DNA from: Acrocarpospora pleiomorpha
Lineage (GTDB): Bacteria; Actinomycetota; Actinomycetes; Streptosporangiales; Streptosporangiaceae
DNA: 64,000 bases
Assembly: GCF_009687885.1 (NCBI RefSeq)
Contig: NZ_BLAF01000005.1
Coordinates: 38,529 to 102,528, forward strand
Reading direction: 5' to 3'
Both the position numbers and the translations under genes were made by a program. Of this stretch, positions 1-8,768 are shown piece after piece. Positions within the stretch are counted from its first letter, which is position 1. Each line of letters starts with the position of its first letter. The notes beneath the pieces were generated by a model that did no database searches, was not told the origin of the DNA, and worked only from the letters and a program-made list of their open reading frames with translations.

Positions 1-123
1 TGGCGGGGCCGGGCGGAGCCCGGGGGAAACAAAGGGAGGGTGGGTGGGAGAACCACGGTCCTCTTCACGAGTTCACATTCGCGCGTCCACCTTGCGAGGA
101 CCTGCGGTGATGTTGTGTTCGGT

Positions 124-951
124 GTGAAGGTGGGCTTGGGGGAAGGGGAGAATCGAGGTGGGCGGGTTCCCTCGCCGGTACCGTGGCAGGGTTGGTGGGA
201 GAGGGCCGAGGCGGCCATAGAGGAGTGGGACGTGCGTGACGCCACGCGGCAGACCGTTGTATGGGACGCGCTTCGCGTCGCGCTGGCCGGGCGGGAGACC
301 GCGACCGGGCGGGAGGCGCTGGACATCGTGGACGCGGGAGGGGGCACCGGGGGGTTCGCGGTGCCGCTGGCGCGGCTGGGGCATGCGGTGACGGTGGTCG
401 ATCCGACGCCTGACTCGCTGGCGGCGCTGGAGCGGCGGGCCGCTGAGGCGGGTGTGGCGGTCAAGGGGATCCAGGGGGATGCGGGAGATCTCGGGGAGCT
501 GCTTTCGCCCGGGAGCGCCGATCTGGTGCTCTGCCACAGCGTGCTGGAGTATGTCGAGGATCCGGCGGCGGCGCTGGCCGCGATCGGGGGGTTGCTGCGG
601 GCGGGCGGGGTGCTGAGCGTGCTCGCGGCCAATCCGGTGGCGACGGCCATTCACCGGGCGGTGGCCGGGAACTTCGGTGAGGCCCGCCAGGTGCTGGCCG
701 ATCCGGCGGGACGCTGGGGCGAGAAGGATCCGACGCCGCACCGGTTCACGGCGGCGGGGCTGACGAGCCTGCTGGGGAGCGCGGGGTTCACGGTGGGGGA
801 GACGCACGGGGTGCGGATCTTCGCGGACCTGGTGCCGAGCCGGTTCGCCGAAGGGGATCCGGACGCGCTGGTGGCGCTGGAACAGGCCGCGGCCACCCAT
901 CCGGTGCTACGTGACATCGCCACCCAACTGCACCTCCTGGCATACCGATAA
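124..951 (+). CDS. SAM-dependent class I methyltransferase
   Basis: Predicted cytoplasmic methyltransferase of unknown substrate. A Rossmann-type AdoMet site is visible: motif I is DIVDAGGGTGGFAVPLA, followed by an acidic strand end (VVDPTPDS), an acidic GDAGDLGELL loop and the LCHSVLEYVEDP motif typical of class I enzymes. The conserved part begins around PWQGWW (near base 183), so the start is uncertain. In-frame GTG codons at 124 and 130 are plausible, and the frame stays open back to a GTG at 40. No convincing ribosome binding site decides it. It lies upstream of dinB, as in many actinomycetes, separated by a tandem repeat. Family assignment is secure; the substrate is unknown. Confidence 0.8.
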   Translation: MKVGLGEGENRGGRVPSPVPWQGWWERAEAAIEEWDVRDATRQTVVWDALRVALAGRETATGREALDIVDAGGGTGGFAVPLARLGHAVTVVDPTPDSLAALERRAAEAGVAVKGIQGDAGDLGELLSPGSADLVLCHSVLEYVEDPAAALAAIGGLLRAGGVLSVLAANPVATAIHRAVAGNFGEARQVLADPAGRWGEKDPTPHRFTAAGLTSLLGSAGFTVGETHGVRIFADLVPSRFAEGDPDALVALEQAAATHPVLRDIATQLHLLAYR

Positions 952-957
952 GCGGCT

Positions 958-1148
958 CGCGCCTGTGTCTGGACCGAGAAGTGCGGGTCGTGAACCGACT
1001 ATGGGCAATCTCCGCGCCGTAGGTCGTGCGTCGCGGCTTGCCGTGCCTGTGCCTGGATCGAGAAGTGCGGGTCGCGAAGCAACTATGGGCAGCCTCCGCG
1101 CCGTAGTCGTATGCCCCGGCTTGGCCGCGCCTGTGTCTGGACCGAGGG
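958..1148. repeat. 84-bp tandem repeat, about 2.3 copies
   Basis: Two full units (958-1041 and 1042-1125) and a truncated third (from 1126) start with variants of CGCGCCTGTGTCTGGACCGA. Full units differ by scattered substitutions only, with no gaps. The unit length is a multiple of three, so the short open frame over it (911-1162, plus strand) would encode a 28-residue repeat, but that frame has no recognisable features. From 1149 to 1259 I see no gene; the segment should hold the dinB promoter. Confidence 0.85.
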
Positions 1149-1259
1149 ACGCCGGGGAGTGACGTGACCCGGAGTGGCGAGGGAAGACGCAAGCTGAAGG
1201 TCGGGCGATTCGGGGGATTGGCTATGAGCATAGAACGGATGTTCGGATAGGCTGAGATT

Positions 1260-2492
1260 GTGTCCAGGAAACAGGTGCGGCCGGGTGGTGGGGGCGGTCT
1301 CGCGGATGACGCGGGGTGTCCGATCCTGCACGTGGACATGGACGCGTTCTTCGCCAGTGTGGAGCTGGTCGATCGGCCCGAGTTGCACGGGCTTCCGGTC
1401 ATCATCGGGGCCGCGGGGGCGCGCGGTGTGGTGCTCAGCGCCACCTATGAGGCCCGGCGGTTCGGTGTGCACTCGGCGATGCCGATGACCAGGGCCAGGC
1501 GGCTGTGCCCTCAGGCCGTGGTGATCCCCCCGAGCCACGGGAAGTATGGCGCGATCTCCAAAGGTGTGATGGAGATTTTCCACGCGATCACCCCCGAGGT
1601 GGAGCCGCTCTCGGTGGACGAGGCCTTTCTGGACGTGGGCGGGGCCAGGCGCAGGCTCGGTTCCCCGGCCGGGATCGCGGCCATGATCCGCGAACAGGTG
1701 GCCGAGCGGTTCTCGATCACCTGTTCCGTCGGGGTGGCCAGCACCAAGTTCGTGGCCAAGCTGGCCTCCCGCGAGTGCAAGCCGGACGGCCTCCTGGTGG
1801 TCGCCGCCGACGGGGTGGCGGAGTTCCTGCACCCGCTGCCCGTGGCGGCCCTGTGGGGCGTAGGAGAGCGCACCGAGCAGGCCCTGACGCGGCTGGGCAT
1901 CAACACGGTCGGCGATCTCGCCCAGGTGCCCGTGACGACCCTGCGGCGGGAGTTCGGGGTGGCCGGGGAGCACCTGCACGCGCTGGCCTGGGGCCGGGAC
2001 GAGCGCCGGGTGGTGCCGCATACACCGGACAAGAGCATCGGCAACGAGGAGACGTTCGCCCAGGACGTGGACGATCCCGAGGTGATCGAGCGGGAGTTGC
2101 TGCGGCTGTCGGAGCGGGTGGCCTCCCGGCTCAGAGCGGCGGATCTGGTAGGGCGTACAATCAGTGTGAAACTACGCCGATCGGATTTCACCACGATCAC
2201 GCGGTCTCGCACCCTGCGCGAGGCCACCGACGTGGCCAAGGAGATCCACGCCACCGCCTGCGACCTCTACCGGGCCGCGGGCCTGCAGCGGATTCGGCTG
2301 CGGCTGGTGGGAGTCCGGATGGAGAATCTCCGACCGGCGGGCACCGCGACCAGGCAACTGGGCCTCGGTGAGAAAGAGACCGGCTGGCGGGAGGCTGAAC
2401 AGGCGATGGACAAGGCGATCCAGCGTTTCGGTCCGGATGCGGTGCGCCCGGCATCGCTTGTTCGCCGACCGTTTGGTCCAATGGATCTATGA
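1260..2492 (+). CDS. dinB: DNA polymerase IV (Y-family)
   Basis: Error-prone translesion polymerase, 410 residues from a GTG start. The palm motif with the first catalytic Asp is ILHVDMDAFFASVE (about residues 23-36). The second acidic pair is in LSVDEAFLDV (about 118-127). YEARRFGVHSAMP and the CSVGVASTKFVAKLAS segment are also characteristic of the family. The little-finger region runs from about residue 240. A beta-clamp-binding-like QLGLGE lies near residue 367, and the protein ends about 40 residues later. It is a single gene between the repeat region and the DUF3040 gene. I see no obvious LexA box in the short upstream region. Confidence 0.95.
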   Translation: MSRKQVRPGGGGGLADDAGCPILHVDMDAFFASVELVDRPELHGLPVIIGAAGARGVVLSATYEARRFGVHSAMPMTRARRLCPQAVVIPPSHGKYGAISKGVMEIFHAITPEVEPLSVDEAFLDVGGARRRLGSPAGIAAMIREQVAERFSITCSVGVASTKFVAKLASRECKPDGLLVVAADGVAEFLHPLPVAALWGVGERTEQALTRLGINTVGDLAQVPVTTLRREFGVAGEHLHALAWGRDERRVVPHTPDKSIGNEETFAQDVDDPEVIERELLRLSERVASRLRAADLVGRTISVKLRRSDFTTITRSRTLREATDVAKEIHATACDLYRAAGLQRIRLRLVGVRMENLRPAGTATRQLGLGEKETGWREAEQAMDKAIQRFGPDAVRPASLVRRPFGPMDL

Positions 2493-2651
2493 CGTCACCT
2501 CCGGTTTGTACCGCGCTTGTGGACGTTGTGACCGTTTTCTTTCGTCTACGTCTACAGACTCGTATTCTGGGGATAACCGACCGCAGGGTTCGGACACCCC
2601 GTGTCGTCCGTTGCCGTCTTCCCCGTAGTGGGGCTGTCCTTGGGAGGCGCC

Positions 2652-3044
2652 GTGCCGCTGTCTGAGCACGAGCAGCGCTTGCTCGACCAGATCGAGCAGG
2701 CGCTCTACGCCGAGGACCCGAAGTGGGCTAATACCGTCCGGATCAGTGATCCACGCAGCCATTACAAGCGCCGCCTGGTGAAAGCCTCCATTGGCTTCAC
2801 GCTCGGCGTCGTCCTGTTGATGGTCGGCGTCGTGTCGAACACTATCTGGCTCGGCGTCGCCGGCTTCGTGGTCATGCTCGCGACCTGTCTGTGGGGTCTG
2901 TCCAGCTGGAAACGCATGAACGGTTTCGGCGGAGAGACCACGTCCCCGGCCGCTCCTCCCCAGGGCGGTCGCCGTGGCGGACGCCGGCCGGGCTTCATGG
3001 AGCGCATGGAAGAGCGCTGGCGCCGTCGTAACGACGAGAGATAA
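2652..3044 (+). CDS. DUF3040 small membrane protein
   Basis: A 130-residue protein starting VPLSEHEQRLLDQIEQAL, the usual N-terminus of actinobacterial DUF3040 proteins. The GTG at 2652 was chosen on this basis and because GGGAGG lies just upstream; an upstream in-frame start at 2601 would add an atypical extension. Two adjacent transmembrane helices lie at about residues 45-85, followed by a Gly/Arg-rich basic tail (GGRRGGRRPGFMERMEERW). The function is unknown. It is conserved between dinB and the transglutaminase operon in actinomycetes. The 159-bp gap before it contains a TATTCT hexamer at 2563 but no clear -35 partner. Confidence 0.88.
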   Translation: MPLSEHEQRLLDQIEQALYAEDPKWANTVRISDPRSHYKRRLVKASIGFTLGVVLLMVGVVSNTIWLGVAGFVVMLATCLWGLSSWKRMNGFGGETTSPAAPPQGGRRGGRRPGFMERMEERWRRRNDER

Positions 3045-3049
3045 CGAAA

Positions 3050-3077
3050 GGCCCGGGGGTTCGAAAACCCCCGGACC
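3050..3077. terminator. Bidirectional hairpin terminator
   Basis: GGCCCGGGGGTT (3050-3061) pairs with AACCCCCGGACC (3066-3077) across a CGAA tetraloop, with one mismatched position. It sits between the convergent DUF3040 gene and the transglutaminase gene, so it can serve both strands. Confidence 0.8.
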
Positions 3078-3107
3078 TTATCGAACTAGATATCGAGCCA
3101 GGTCGAA

Positions 3108-5639
3108 TTAGCGCCGAGTCCCGGCCAGCGGGCGTTCCGCTGTGGGCTCGGCCTTCTCTGTCCGACCAGCCTTCCCAGCGCGGCGGGGCCGCCAGCCGAT
3201 TCCCTCCAGCCGGTCGAACCCGTCCAGCAGCCCTTCGCCGATCGCCCTGAGTCGCAGCAATGCCGACACGGGCGTCAGCAGGGCGCCGATCCTGCGCTGC
3301 CAGGAGACGGTGGCGGCCAGCGCGCTCCTGGCCGTCTGGAGGTCGCTGACCAGCGGACCCGAGACAGCGGGGACCCGGGCGTACCGCAGCCGCTCCTCGG
3401 CCGAGGAGATCCTGGCGATGGCCGCCGCGGCCTCCCGGTCCAGCTCGTACCGCTCGGTGAGGCGGCGCCCGAGCGCCCGCGGGGTCTCGCTGGTCTGCCG
3501 GGCCATGCCCAGGTCGGTCAGCGTGTCGCAGAGCTCGGCCCAGGCCGCCTCCACCGCCGGGACGGTGAACTTGGCCGGATCCACGACGGGACGGTCGTCC
3601 GGATCGGCGGCGGAGCCGATCTCGTCACGGGTCCACCCGTCCGATTCAGGTTCTTCTCGTGTGCTCGATTCGATGGACCCAAATCCCGCCGCCCGGTTCA
3701 CGATCCGCCGCCGCCACAGCCACAGGATCAACCGCAGCAGCGCCGGGATGAGGGACAGCAGCAACGCCACGCCCACCCCGATGAGGATCTTCACGATGAG
3801 CGGCAGGCCCGGATCGACCGCCGCCCCCGACGTGCCGGCGAACGGGTCCTCCAGCTCGCGGATGTTCCTGGCGGCCTCGGAGTTCGCGCCGGCCGGGTCG
3901 GTCGCCCCCGTCGACGGGTTGACCGAGGCCGTCGCCGTCGGGCCGGCCGTCGGGGTCACCGGCAGCGAGTACTGCGGCACCCGGGCGGTCGCCTGCCCGC
4001 CGCCGCCCGCCGGGGTCGGCTCGAACCTGAGCCAGCCCGCGCCCTCGAAGTAGAGCTCGGGCCAGGCGTGCGCGTCGTGGGTGCGCACCACCCAGCGGCC
4101 GTCGATCTTCGAACCGCCGGTGTAGCCGATCGAGACCCGGGCCGGGATGCCCAGCAGCCGGGCCATCACGGCCATCGCGCTGGCGAACTGCTCGCAGTAG
4201 CCGGTCCTGCTGTTCAGCAGGAACTCGGCCAGCGCCTCGTTCCCCGAGCCCCGGGTGGTCAGGCTGTAGGCGAACTGCCCGGTCTTGGTGAACCACTCCT
4301 GCAGCTTCACCGCCTGCTGGTACTGCGAGGACGCCCCGTCGGTCACCTCCATCGCCAGATCCATGATCCGGGGGTCGAGCCCGCGCGGCAGCGCCAGGAA
4401 GCGGGACTGCACCTCCACCGGCGCCACCGGCGCCTGGTCCAGCGTCTCGAACGTCGGCCGCAGGTCCATGCCGGTCACCTGGTATTCCAGACCGGCCGCC
4501 TCGTCGCGGGTGGAGAAGACCATCAGCGTGCTCCGGTCCGCCCGCCAGTCGCCGTCCACCGCCACCTGGGTGGCCGGGTACGGCAACGGCAGGAACCGCA
4601 GCTCCTCGATCTCGTCGCTGATCTGGATGGTGGTGGAGGTCCTGGTGGTCGGCGTGGTCGGGGACAGGCCCGGCACCGGCGGCATCGGTCCCTCGTCCAC
4701 TTTGTCCTCCGGGCGCCCCTTCAGCGAGCTCGGCTTGAACTGCCGCCCGTCGAACACGTCCAGCGAGTAGATGCGCAGGTAGCGCGGGGTGTCGTCGGCC
4801 GAGGTGTAGCTCATCACGGTGGCGTTCACCGGCTGGGTGAGCTGCCCGCTGAGCTTGGCCACCGCGTCCGGGATGCCGACGTTGTTGCCGCCGTCGCCCA
4901 GGCCGTTGCCGACGCCGAAGCCGAACAGCGGGTCCGGGGTCAGCGTCGGGATCAGCGCGGGGATGGCGATCGACAGCGCGATCGCGGTCACGCCGACCCG
5001 CTTGCCCGACAGCGCCAGCCGCCCGGCGTCGGCGGTGGTCGTGGTCTTGGACCGGCGCACCAGCACGGCCCGGCCCCAGTGGCTGACCCGCTCCCGCCCG
5101 TCGGCGACCAGCAGCCCGACGTACCCGAGCGCGCCGATCACGAACGCCGGCCAGCCGATCGGCTCGTTCAGCACGGCGGCGGGCACGGTGAACAGGGCCA
5201 GCAGCGGCAGCCCGGCCAGGGCCGCCCGGCGCGCCCGCACCGCGAACAGGTCCACCAGGACCGCGATCAGGCCGGCCCCGCCCGCGGTGAGCAGGGTGAT
5301 GCCGGGGTTGGCGGGCACCGGGGCCGCGTACTGCTGGATGTCGTCGAAGCCTTCCACCAGCAGGCCGGCCAGGGCCAGCACGGAGTCCTTGGTGGGGATG
5401 ACCGCCAGCCAGGCGTCGTCCCTGGCGTACACCACGGTCAGGAAGATCCAGATGCCGCCGAGCATGCCCACGGGGGCCAGCCAGTCCGGGAGCGCCAGGC
5501 GGGTGATCAGCGTGGCCACCAGGGTTGTGACGATCAGCACGCCCAGGCTGGTCCAGAACCAGGCGCCGTCGGCGAACAGCGGGTAGAGGGTGAGCGAGAC
5601 GGCTCCGGTGGCCAGTCCCGCCGAGATCGGCAGCCTCAT
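3108..5639 (-). CDS. TgpA-like transmembrane transglutaminase
   Basis: An 843-residue membrane protein of the transglutaminase-like family (TgpA N-terminal domain, transglutaminase core, DUF4129-like tail). About six N-terminal helices fill roughly residues 5-225, beginning MRLPISAGLATGAVSLTLYP. The periplasmic core shows the Cys-His-Asp-type signature: nucleophile in RTGYCEQFASAMAVMARLLG, His in THDAHAWPEL, then GWLRFEPTP. A further helix follows at about 640-665, then a cytoplasmic tail. The ATG overlaps the stop of the upstream DUF58 gene by one base (TGATG), and the gene is last in a MoxR-DUF58-transglutaminase operon. That trio is common in actinobacteria; a role in envelope protein maturation is presumed but not shown. 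Confidence 0.9.
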   Translation of the reverse strand: MRLPISAGLATGAVSLTLYPLFADGAWFWTSLGVLIVTTLVATLITRLALPDWLAPVGMLGGIWIFLTVVYARDDAWLAVIPTKDSVLALAGLLVEGFDDIQQYAAPVPANPGITLLTAGGAGLIAVLVDLFAVRARRAALAGLPLLALFTVPAAVLNEPIGWPAFVIGALGYVGLLVADGRERVSHWGRAVLVRRSKTTTTADAGRLALSGKRVGVTAIALSIAIPALIPTLTPDPLFGFGVGNGLGDGGNNVGIPDAVAKLSGQLTQPVNATVMSYTSADDTPRYLRIYSLDVFDGRQFKPSSLKGRPEDKVDEGPMPPVPGLSPTTPTTRTSTTIQISDEIEELRFLPLPYPATQVAVDGDWRADRSTLMVFSTRDEAAGLEYQVTGMDLRPTFETLDQAPVAPVEVQSRFLALPRGLDPRIMDLAMEVTDGASSQYQQAVKLQEWFTKTGQFAYSLTTRGSGNEALAEFLLNSRTGYCEQFASAMAVMARLLGIPARVSIGYTGGSKIDGRWVVRTHDAHAWPELYFEGAGWLRFEPTPAGGGGQATARVPQYSLPVTPTAGPTATASVNPSTGATDPAGANSEAARNIRELEDPFAGTSGAAVDPGLPLIVKILIGVGVALLLSLIPALLRLILWLWRRRIVNRAAGFGSIESSTREEPESDGWTRDEIGSAADPDDRPVVDPAKFTVPAVEAAWAELCDTLTDLGMARQTSETPRALGRRLTERYELDREAAAAIARISSAEERLRYARVPAVSGPLVSDLQTARSALAATVSWQRRIGALLTPVSALLRLRAIGEGLLDGFDRLEGIGWRPRRAGKAGRTEKAEPTAERPLAGTRR

Positions 5640-6871
5640 CACGCCGCGCTCCTCTTGTATGCCGCGTCCGGCCAGACCGCGGCCAGCGACGTCCCGGCGG
5701 GCAGGCGCAGCACCCGCCAGCCCGTTCCGGTCAGTACGGCTTGCGCCTGCTCGAACCGCTCGTCGCTCGCGCGGGACTGCTCCCAACTGGCCACGTCCAG
5801 CATGACGGCGACGCCGGTCATGTGCCCGTGCCTGAGGCGGGCCAGCGCCTGCGCCTCCTCGGGGTCGATCGCGCCCAGCACGGCCACGATCAGGCCGTCG
5901 CCGCCGCCCTGGCGGAGCGCCGCGACGCCCTGCTCCAGGCTGCGCGACTGGCTCTGCCGCACCACCGCGAGGGTGTCGAGCAGCGACCAGGAGACGCCCT
6001 TGTCGGTGAGGTGCTGCGGCCCCTGGTCGGTGACCAGGCGCAGGCCGAGACCCTCGTGGGCCAGGTGCACGCCAATGGACGCGGCGGCCGAGACGGCCAC
6101 CTCGAACGAGGAGCGCGGCCCGTCGCCGCGGTGGGCGGGGCGGCGGGTGTCCAGCAGCAGGGCGCCGCGGCTCTGCCACTGCTGCTCCTCCCGGCGCACC
6201 ATCAGCTCGCCGTACCTGGCGGTGGAGCGCCAGTGCACCCGGCGCAGGTCGTCGCCCTGGCGGTACTCGCGCGGCGCCACGTCGTCGTCGCCCGCCGCCG
6301 CCACCGACCGGGTACGGCTGTCGCCCCCGCCGGTCCACTCCCCGGACAGGCGCACCGGCGGCAGCGGGATCACCTGCGGGGTGACCACCAGCGAGTCGGT
6401 CACGGTGAACGTCCTGGCCAGCTCGACGAGGCCGAACGGGTCGGTGATCCGGATCGCCAGCGGGCCGATGGTGAACCGGCCGCGCAGGTCGGAGCGGACC
6501 TTGTAGTCGATTTCGCGGACGCCCTTGGCCTCCACCCGGTCCAGCACGAAGCGGGGGCGGGTGCCCAGCGCGTACTGCAGGGTGTCCTCGATCAGGAGCA
6601 GGCCGGTGGGCAGCCGGGTGACGTTCTCCAGGCGGAGCGTCACCGTGCTGTCGCTGCCCGCCTCGACCCTGGCCGGGTCGAGACGGCGGGCGCAGCTCAG
6701 CCGGTACCTGGTCCTGGCCACCACCATCGCGGCCAGCAGCGGCAGCGCGGCGATCAGCACGGCCACCCGGAGCAGGTCGTGCTCGCCCAGGAAGAAGGCG
6801 CACAGCAGGGCCGCGAAACCCGAGGCCAGGAACGAGCGGCCCCGGGAGGTGAGCGCCTTGAGCCCGGTCAT
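5639..6871 (-). CDS. DUF58 domain protein
   Basis: A 410-residue protein starting MTGLKALTSRGRSFLASG. Two N-terminal transmembrane helices (about residues 12-50) precede a beta-rich region and the DUF58 signature DDVAPREYRQGDDLRRVHWR, followed by STARYGELMVRREEQQ. The C-terminal half resembles the von Willebrand A-like fold of the family. The start codon overlaps the moxR stop (ATGA) and its own stop overlaps the next start. MoxR ATPases and DUF58 proteins are usually co-encoded and thought to form a chaperone-like assembly, here probably acting on the membrane transglutaminase downstream. That role is inference. Confidence 0.9.
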   Translation of the reverse strand: MTGLKALTSRGRSFLASGFAALLCAFFLGEHDLLRVAVLIAALPLLAAMVVARTRYRLSCARRLDPARVEAGSDSTVTLRLENVTRLPTGLLLIEDTLQYALGTRPRFVLDRVEAKGVREIDYKVRSDLRGRFTIGPLAIRITDPFGLVELARTFTVTDSLVVTPQVIPLPPVRLSGEWTGGGDSRTRSVAAAGDDDVAPREYRQGDDLRRVHWRSTARYGELMVRREEQQWQSRGALLLDTRRPAHRGDGPRSSFEVAVSAAASIGVHLAHEGLGLRLVTDQGPQHLTDKGVSWSLLDTLAVVRQSQSRSLEQGVAALRQGGGDGLIVAVLGAIDPEEAQALARLRHGHMTGVAVMLDVASWEQSRASDERFEQAQAVLTGTGWRVLRLPAGTSLAAVWPDAAYKRSAA

Positions 6872-7854
6872 TTGCTGTCCGGCACCGGCACGCGCCGGAC
6901 CAGCTCGGTCATCACCTGCTCGGGGTGACGGCGCTGGCCCTGGGCCTCCAGGCTGGGCAGCAGCCGGTGCGCGAGCACGGGGACGGCGAGCTCCTGCAGG
7001 TCGTCCGGGATGACGTAGTCCCGGCCCGACAGCGCGGCGTGCGCGCGGGCCGCCCGGACCAGGTGCAGGGTGGCCCGGGGGGAGGCGCCCAGGCGCAGGT
7101 CGGCCGAGTGCCGGGTGGCGCCGACCAGGTCGATCGCGTACTTCTTGACCGACTGCGAGACGTAGACCGCGCGGACGGCCCGGATCAGGGCCTGCACCTC
7201 GGCGGTGCTGGCCACCGGGTCCAGCTTGCCCAGCGGCTGCGGCGCGCCGTGCACGTCGAGCATCTCCAGCTCGGCGGCCGGTTCCGGGTAGCCCATCGCG
7301 ATCTTCACGGTGAACCTGTCCCGCTGTGCCTCCGGCAGCGGATAGGTCCCCTCCATCTCGATCGGGTTCTGGGTGGCGATGACCATGAAAGGCGACTCCA
7401 GCGTGTACGTCACGCCGTCCACGGTCACCTGGTGCTCCTCCATGCACTCCAGCAACGCGGACTGGGTCTTCGGGGAGGCCCGGTTGATCTCGTCCCCGAC
7501 CACGATGTTGGCGAACACCGGGCCCGGCTTGAACTCGAACTCCCGGGTCTGCTGGTTGTACGCGCTGACGCCGGTGATGTCGCTGGGCAGCAGGTCGGGG
7601 GTGAACTGCACGCGCCGGACGGGACAGTCGATGGATCGTGCCAGCGCTTTCGCCAGCATCGTCTTGCCGACCCCCGGCACGTCTTCGATCAGGAGGTGGC
7701 CCTCCGCGAGGAGAACTGTCAAGGTGAGCCGGACAACGTCGCTCTTGCCCTCGATAACCGATTCGATCGCGGTGCGGATCCGGTGCGCGACCTCGACCAG
7801 ATCCTCAAGCCGTTCCGCGTCGACATCGGTGTCGGCGCCGTGTGTTACTGCCAC
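6868..7854 (-). CDS. MoxR-family AAA+ ATPase
   Basis: A 328-residue cytoplasmic ATPase. Walker A is EDVPGVGKTMLAKALA (about residues 58-73), and the Walker B region is IVVGDEINRASPKTQSALLECMEE. Sensor 1 is MVIATQNP, followed by the arginine-bearing YPLPEAQRDRF segment, all diagnostic of MoxR. The start is GTG at 7854 with GGAGG a few bases upstream. It is first gene of the leftward MoxR-DUF58-transglutaminase operon. Members act as chaperones for assembly or metal insertion of partner proteins, usually VWA-fold partners such as the adjacent DUF58 product. The substrate is unknown. Confidence 0.92.
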   Translation of the reverse strand: MAVTHGADTDVDAERLEDLVEVAHRIRTAIESVIEGKSDVVRLTLTVLLAEGHLLIEDVPGVGKTMLAKALARSIDCPVRRVQFTPDLLPSDITGVSAYNQQTREFEFKPGPVFANIVVGDEINRASPKTQSALLECMEEHQVTVDGVTYTLESPFMVIATQNPIEMEGTYPLPEAQRDRFTVKIAMGYPEPAAELEMLDVHGAPQPLGKLDPVASTAEVQALIRAVRAVYVSQSVKKYAIDLVGATRHSADLRLGASPRATLHLVRAARAHAALSGRDYVIPDDLQELAVPVLAHRLLPSLEAQGQRRHPEQVMTELVRRVPVPDSK

Positions 7855-7920
7855 CAGGCCTCCAGAGGCGTGCCGTATTACTGGGGGTTTGCCATTCCTT
7901 ATCCATTGTGTGTACCGACA

Positions 7921-8073
7921 CTATGCCGCGATGGGTTCCTGAGCGACTTTGTGCGAAACAACCGGGAACTGCCCCACAGTGTCGTGAACTTGCTTCTCGA
8001 TCGGGTGGTACGGATGTCCAAATTCCGTGACATCGGGCCATCCGTTGCTGGTAATGGCCTTGATCCCCTCCAT
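7921..8073 (-). CDS. Putative 50-residue protein upstream of moxR
   Basis: A short open frame begins MEGIKAITSNGWPDVTEF and ends VSHKVAQEPIAA. The ATG at 8073 follows GGTGGAG with a 5-base spacing, a good ribosome binding site. The sequence is mixed in composition with no transmembrane segment, cysteine or recognisable domain. It would be read in the same direction as moxR, 66 bases upstream of it. It could be a true small protein, a leader peptide, or chance in a segment less GC-rich than its surroundings. The rest of 7855-8336 holds only the hairpin, promoter and operator listed separately. Confidence 0.4.
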   Translation of the reverse strand: MEGIKAITSNGWPDVTEFGHPYHPIEKQVHDTVGQFPVVSHKVAQEPIAA

Positions 8074-8097
8074 TACGCTCCACCCTGACCCGCCGGG

Positions 8098-8116
8098 AAC
8101 CCCCGCGATCGGGGTT
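8098..8116. terminator. Possible intrinsic hairpin with T-run
   Basis: AACCCC (8098-8103) pairs with GGGGTT (8111-8116) across a 7-base loop and is followed on the plus strand by TTTTCG. It resembles a terminator, but no plus-strand gene clearly ends before it. On the minus strand it would sit in the leader of the small frame at 7921-8073. Confidence 0.35.
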
Positions 8117-8244
8117 TTCGTGTCAAGTAGCGCCCGCGACACGCCCAAACACGGGGCACGGGCCGCACCCCGCCCCACTTTGCTCCACCCTTTCTGACCT
8201 GCGGAAACGCGAATTTAGCGCCGTCTCCATACCGTTTGAATCAG

Positions 8245-8272
8245 TTGACGGTGGGGAGAAGTGGAGTATGGT
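8245..8272 (+). promoter_or_regulatory. mraZ promoter
   Basis: TTGACG (8245-8250) and TATGGT (8267-8272) are 16 bp apart, matching housekeeping sigma elements. The MraZ boxes overlap the spacer and the -10 element, consistent with autorepression of the cluster. Confidence 0.7.
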
Positions 8273-8294
8273 GGAGCCCAGTGGAGGGCCGTGG
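8251..8294 (+). promoter_or_regulatory. MraZ operator: GTGG boxes every 10 bp
   Basis: GTGGGG at 8251, then GTGGAG at 8261, 8271 and 8281, and GTGG at 8291 lie at exactly 10-bp steps on one face of the helix. MraZ is known to bind short G-rich repeats in front of its own operon through a ring-shaped oligomer, so this is the expected autoregulatory site. It ends 42 bases before the chosen mraZ start. Confidence 0.85.
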
Positions 8295-8336
8295 CTGCAG
8301 AGCTAGGTGTTCCGCAAGGTACGGGAGGTGGGGCCG

Positions 8337-8768
8337 GTGTTCCTCGGCACCCATCAGCCGCGCCTCGACGACAAAGGACGACTGTTCCTGCCGGCGAAGT
8401 ATCGCGAGGAGCTGGCGGAGGGTCTTGTGATCACCAAAGGCCAGGAGCGCTGCCTCTACGTCTTCCCCGTAGAGGAGTTCCAGCGGCTCACTGAGGCTTT
8501 GCGCACCGCGCCGGTGACAGCCAAGGCCGTCCGCGACTACAGCCGCGTCTTCTTCGCCAGCGCTTCCGACGAAACGCCCGACAAGCAGGGGCGGATCACC
8601 ATCCCCCCGAGCCTCAGGCAATACGCGGGACTGGAACGTGACTGCGTCGTCATCGGAGCCAACACCCGACTGGAGATCTGGGACGCCCGAGCCTGGGAGA
8701 CCTACCTGGCCGAACAGGAGCCGGCGTTCGCCGATCTGTCGGAGGAGGTGTTGCCCGGAGTCCTGTAA
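8337..8768 (+). CDS. mraZ: Transcriptional regulator MraZ
   Basis: DNA-binding regulator at the head of the dcw cluster, 143 residues. The family N-terminus is [19 protein letters not shown], and the second half of the tandem AbrB/SpoVT-like fold contains [18 protein letters not shown]. The GTG at 8337 was chosen because it gives the standard MFLGTH-type N-terminus and has GGGAGGTGGGG upstream; a GTG at 8307 would add ten atypical residues and falls too close to the operator. The phased GTGG boxes and promoter directly upstream imply autoregulation. Confidence 0.93.
   Translation: MFLGTHQPRLDDKGRLFLPAKYREELAEGLVITKGQERCLYVFPVEEFQRLTEALRTAPVTAKAVRDYSRVFFASASDETPDKQGRITIPPSLRQYAGLERDCVVIGANTRLEIWDARAWETYLAEQEPAFADLSEEVLPGVL

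Noticed and set aside
4068-6506. Long open frame on the plus strand opposite the transglutaminase and DUF58 genes
   Set aside because: It is the antisense shadow of two recognisable genes; its translation is Gly/Arg/His-rich with no domain, as expected at high GC.
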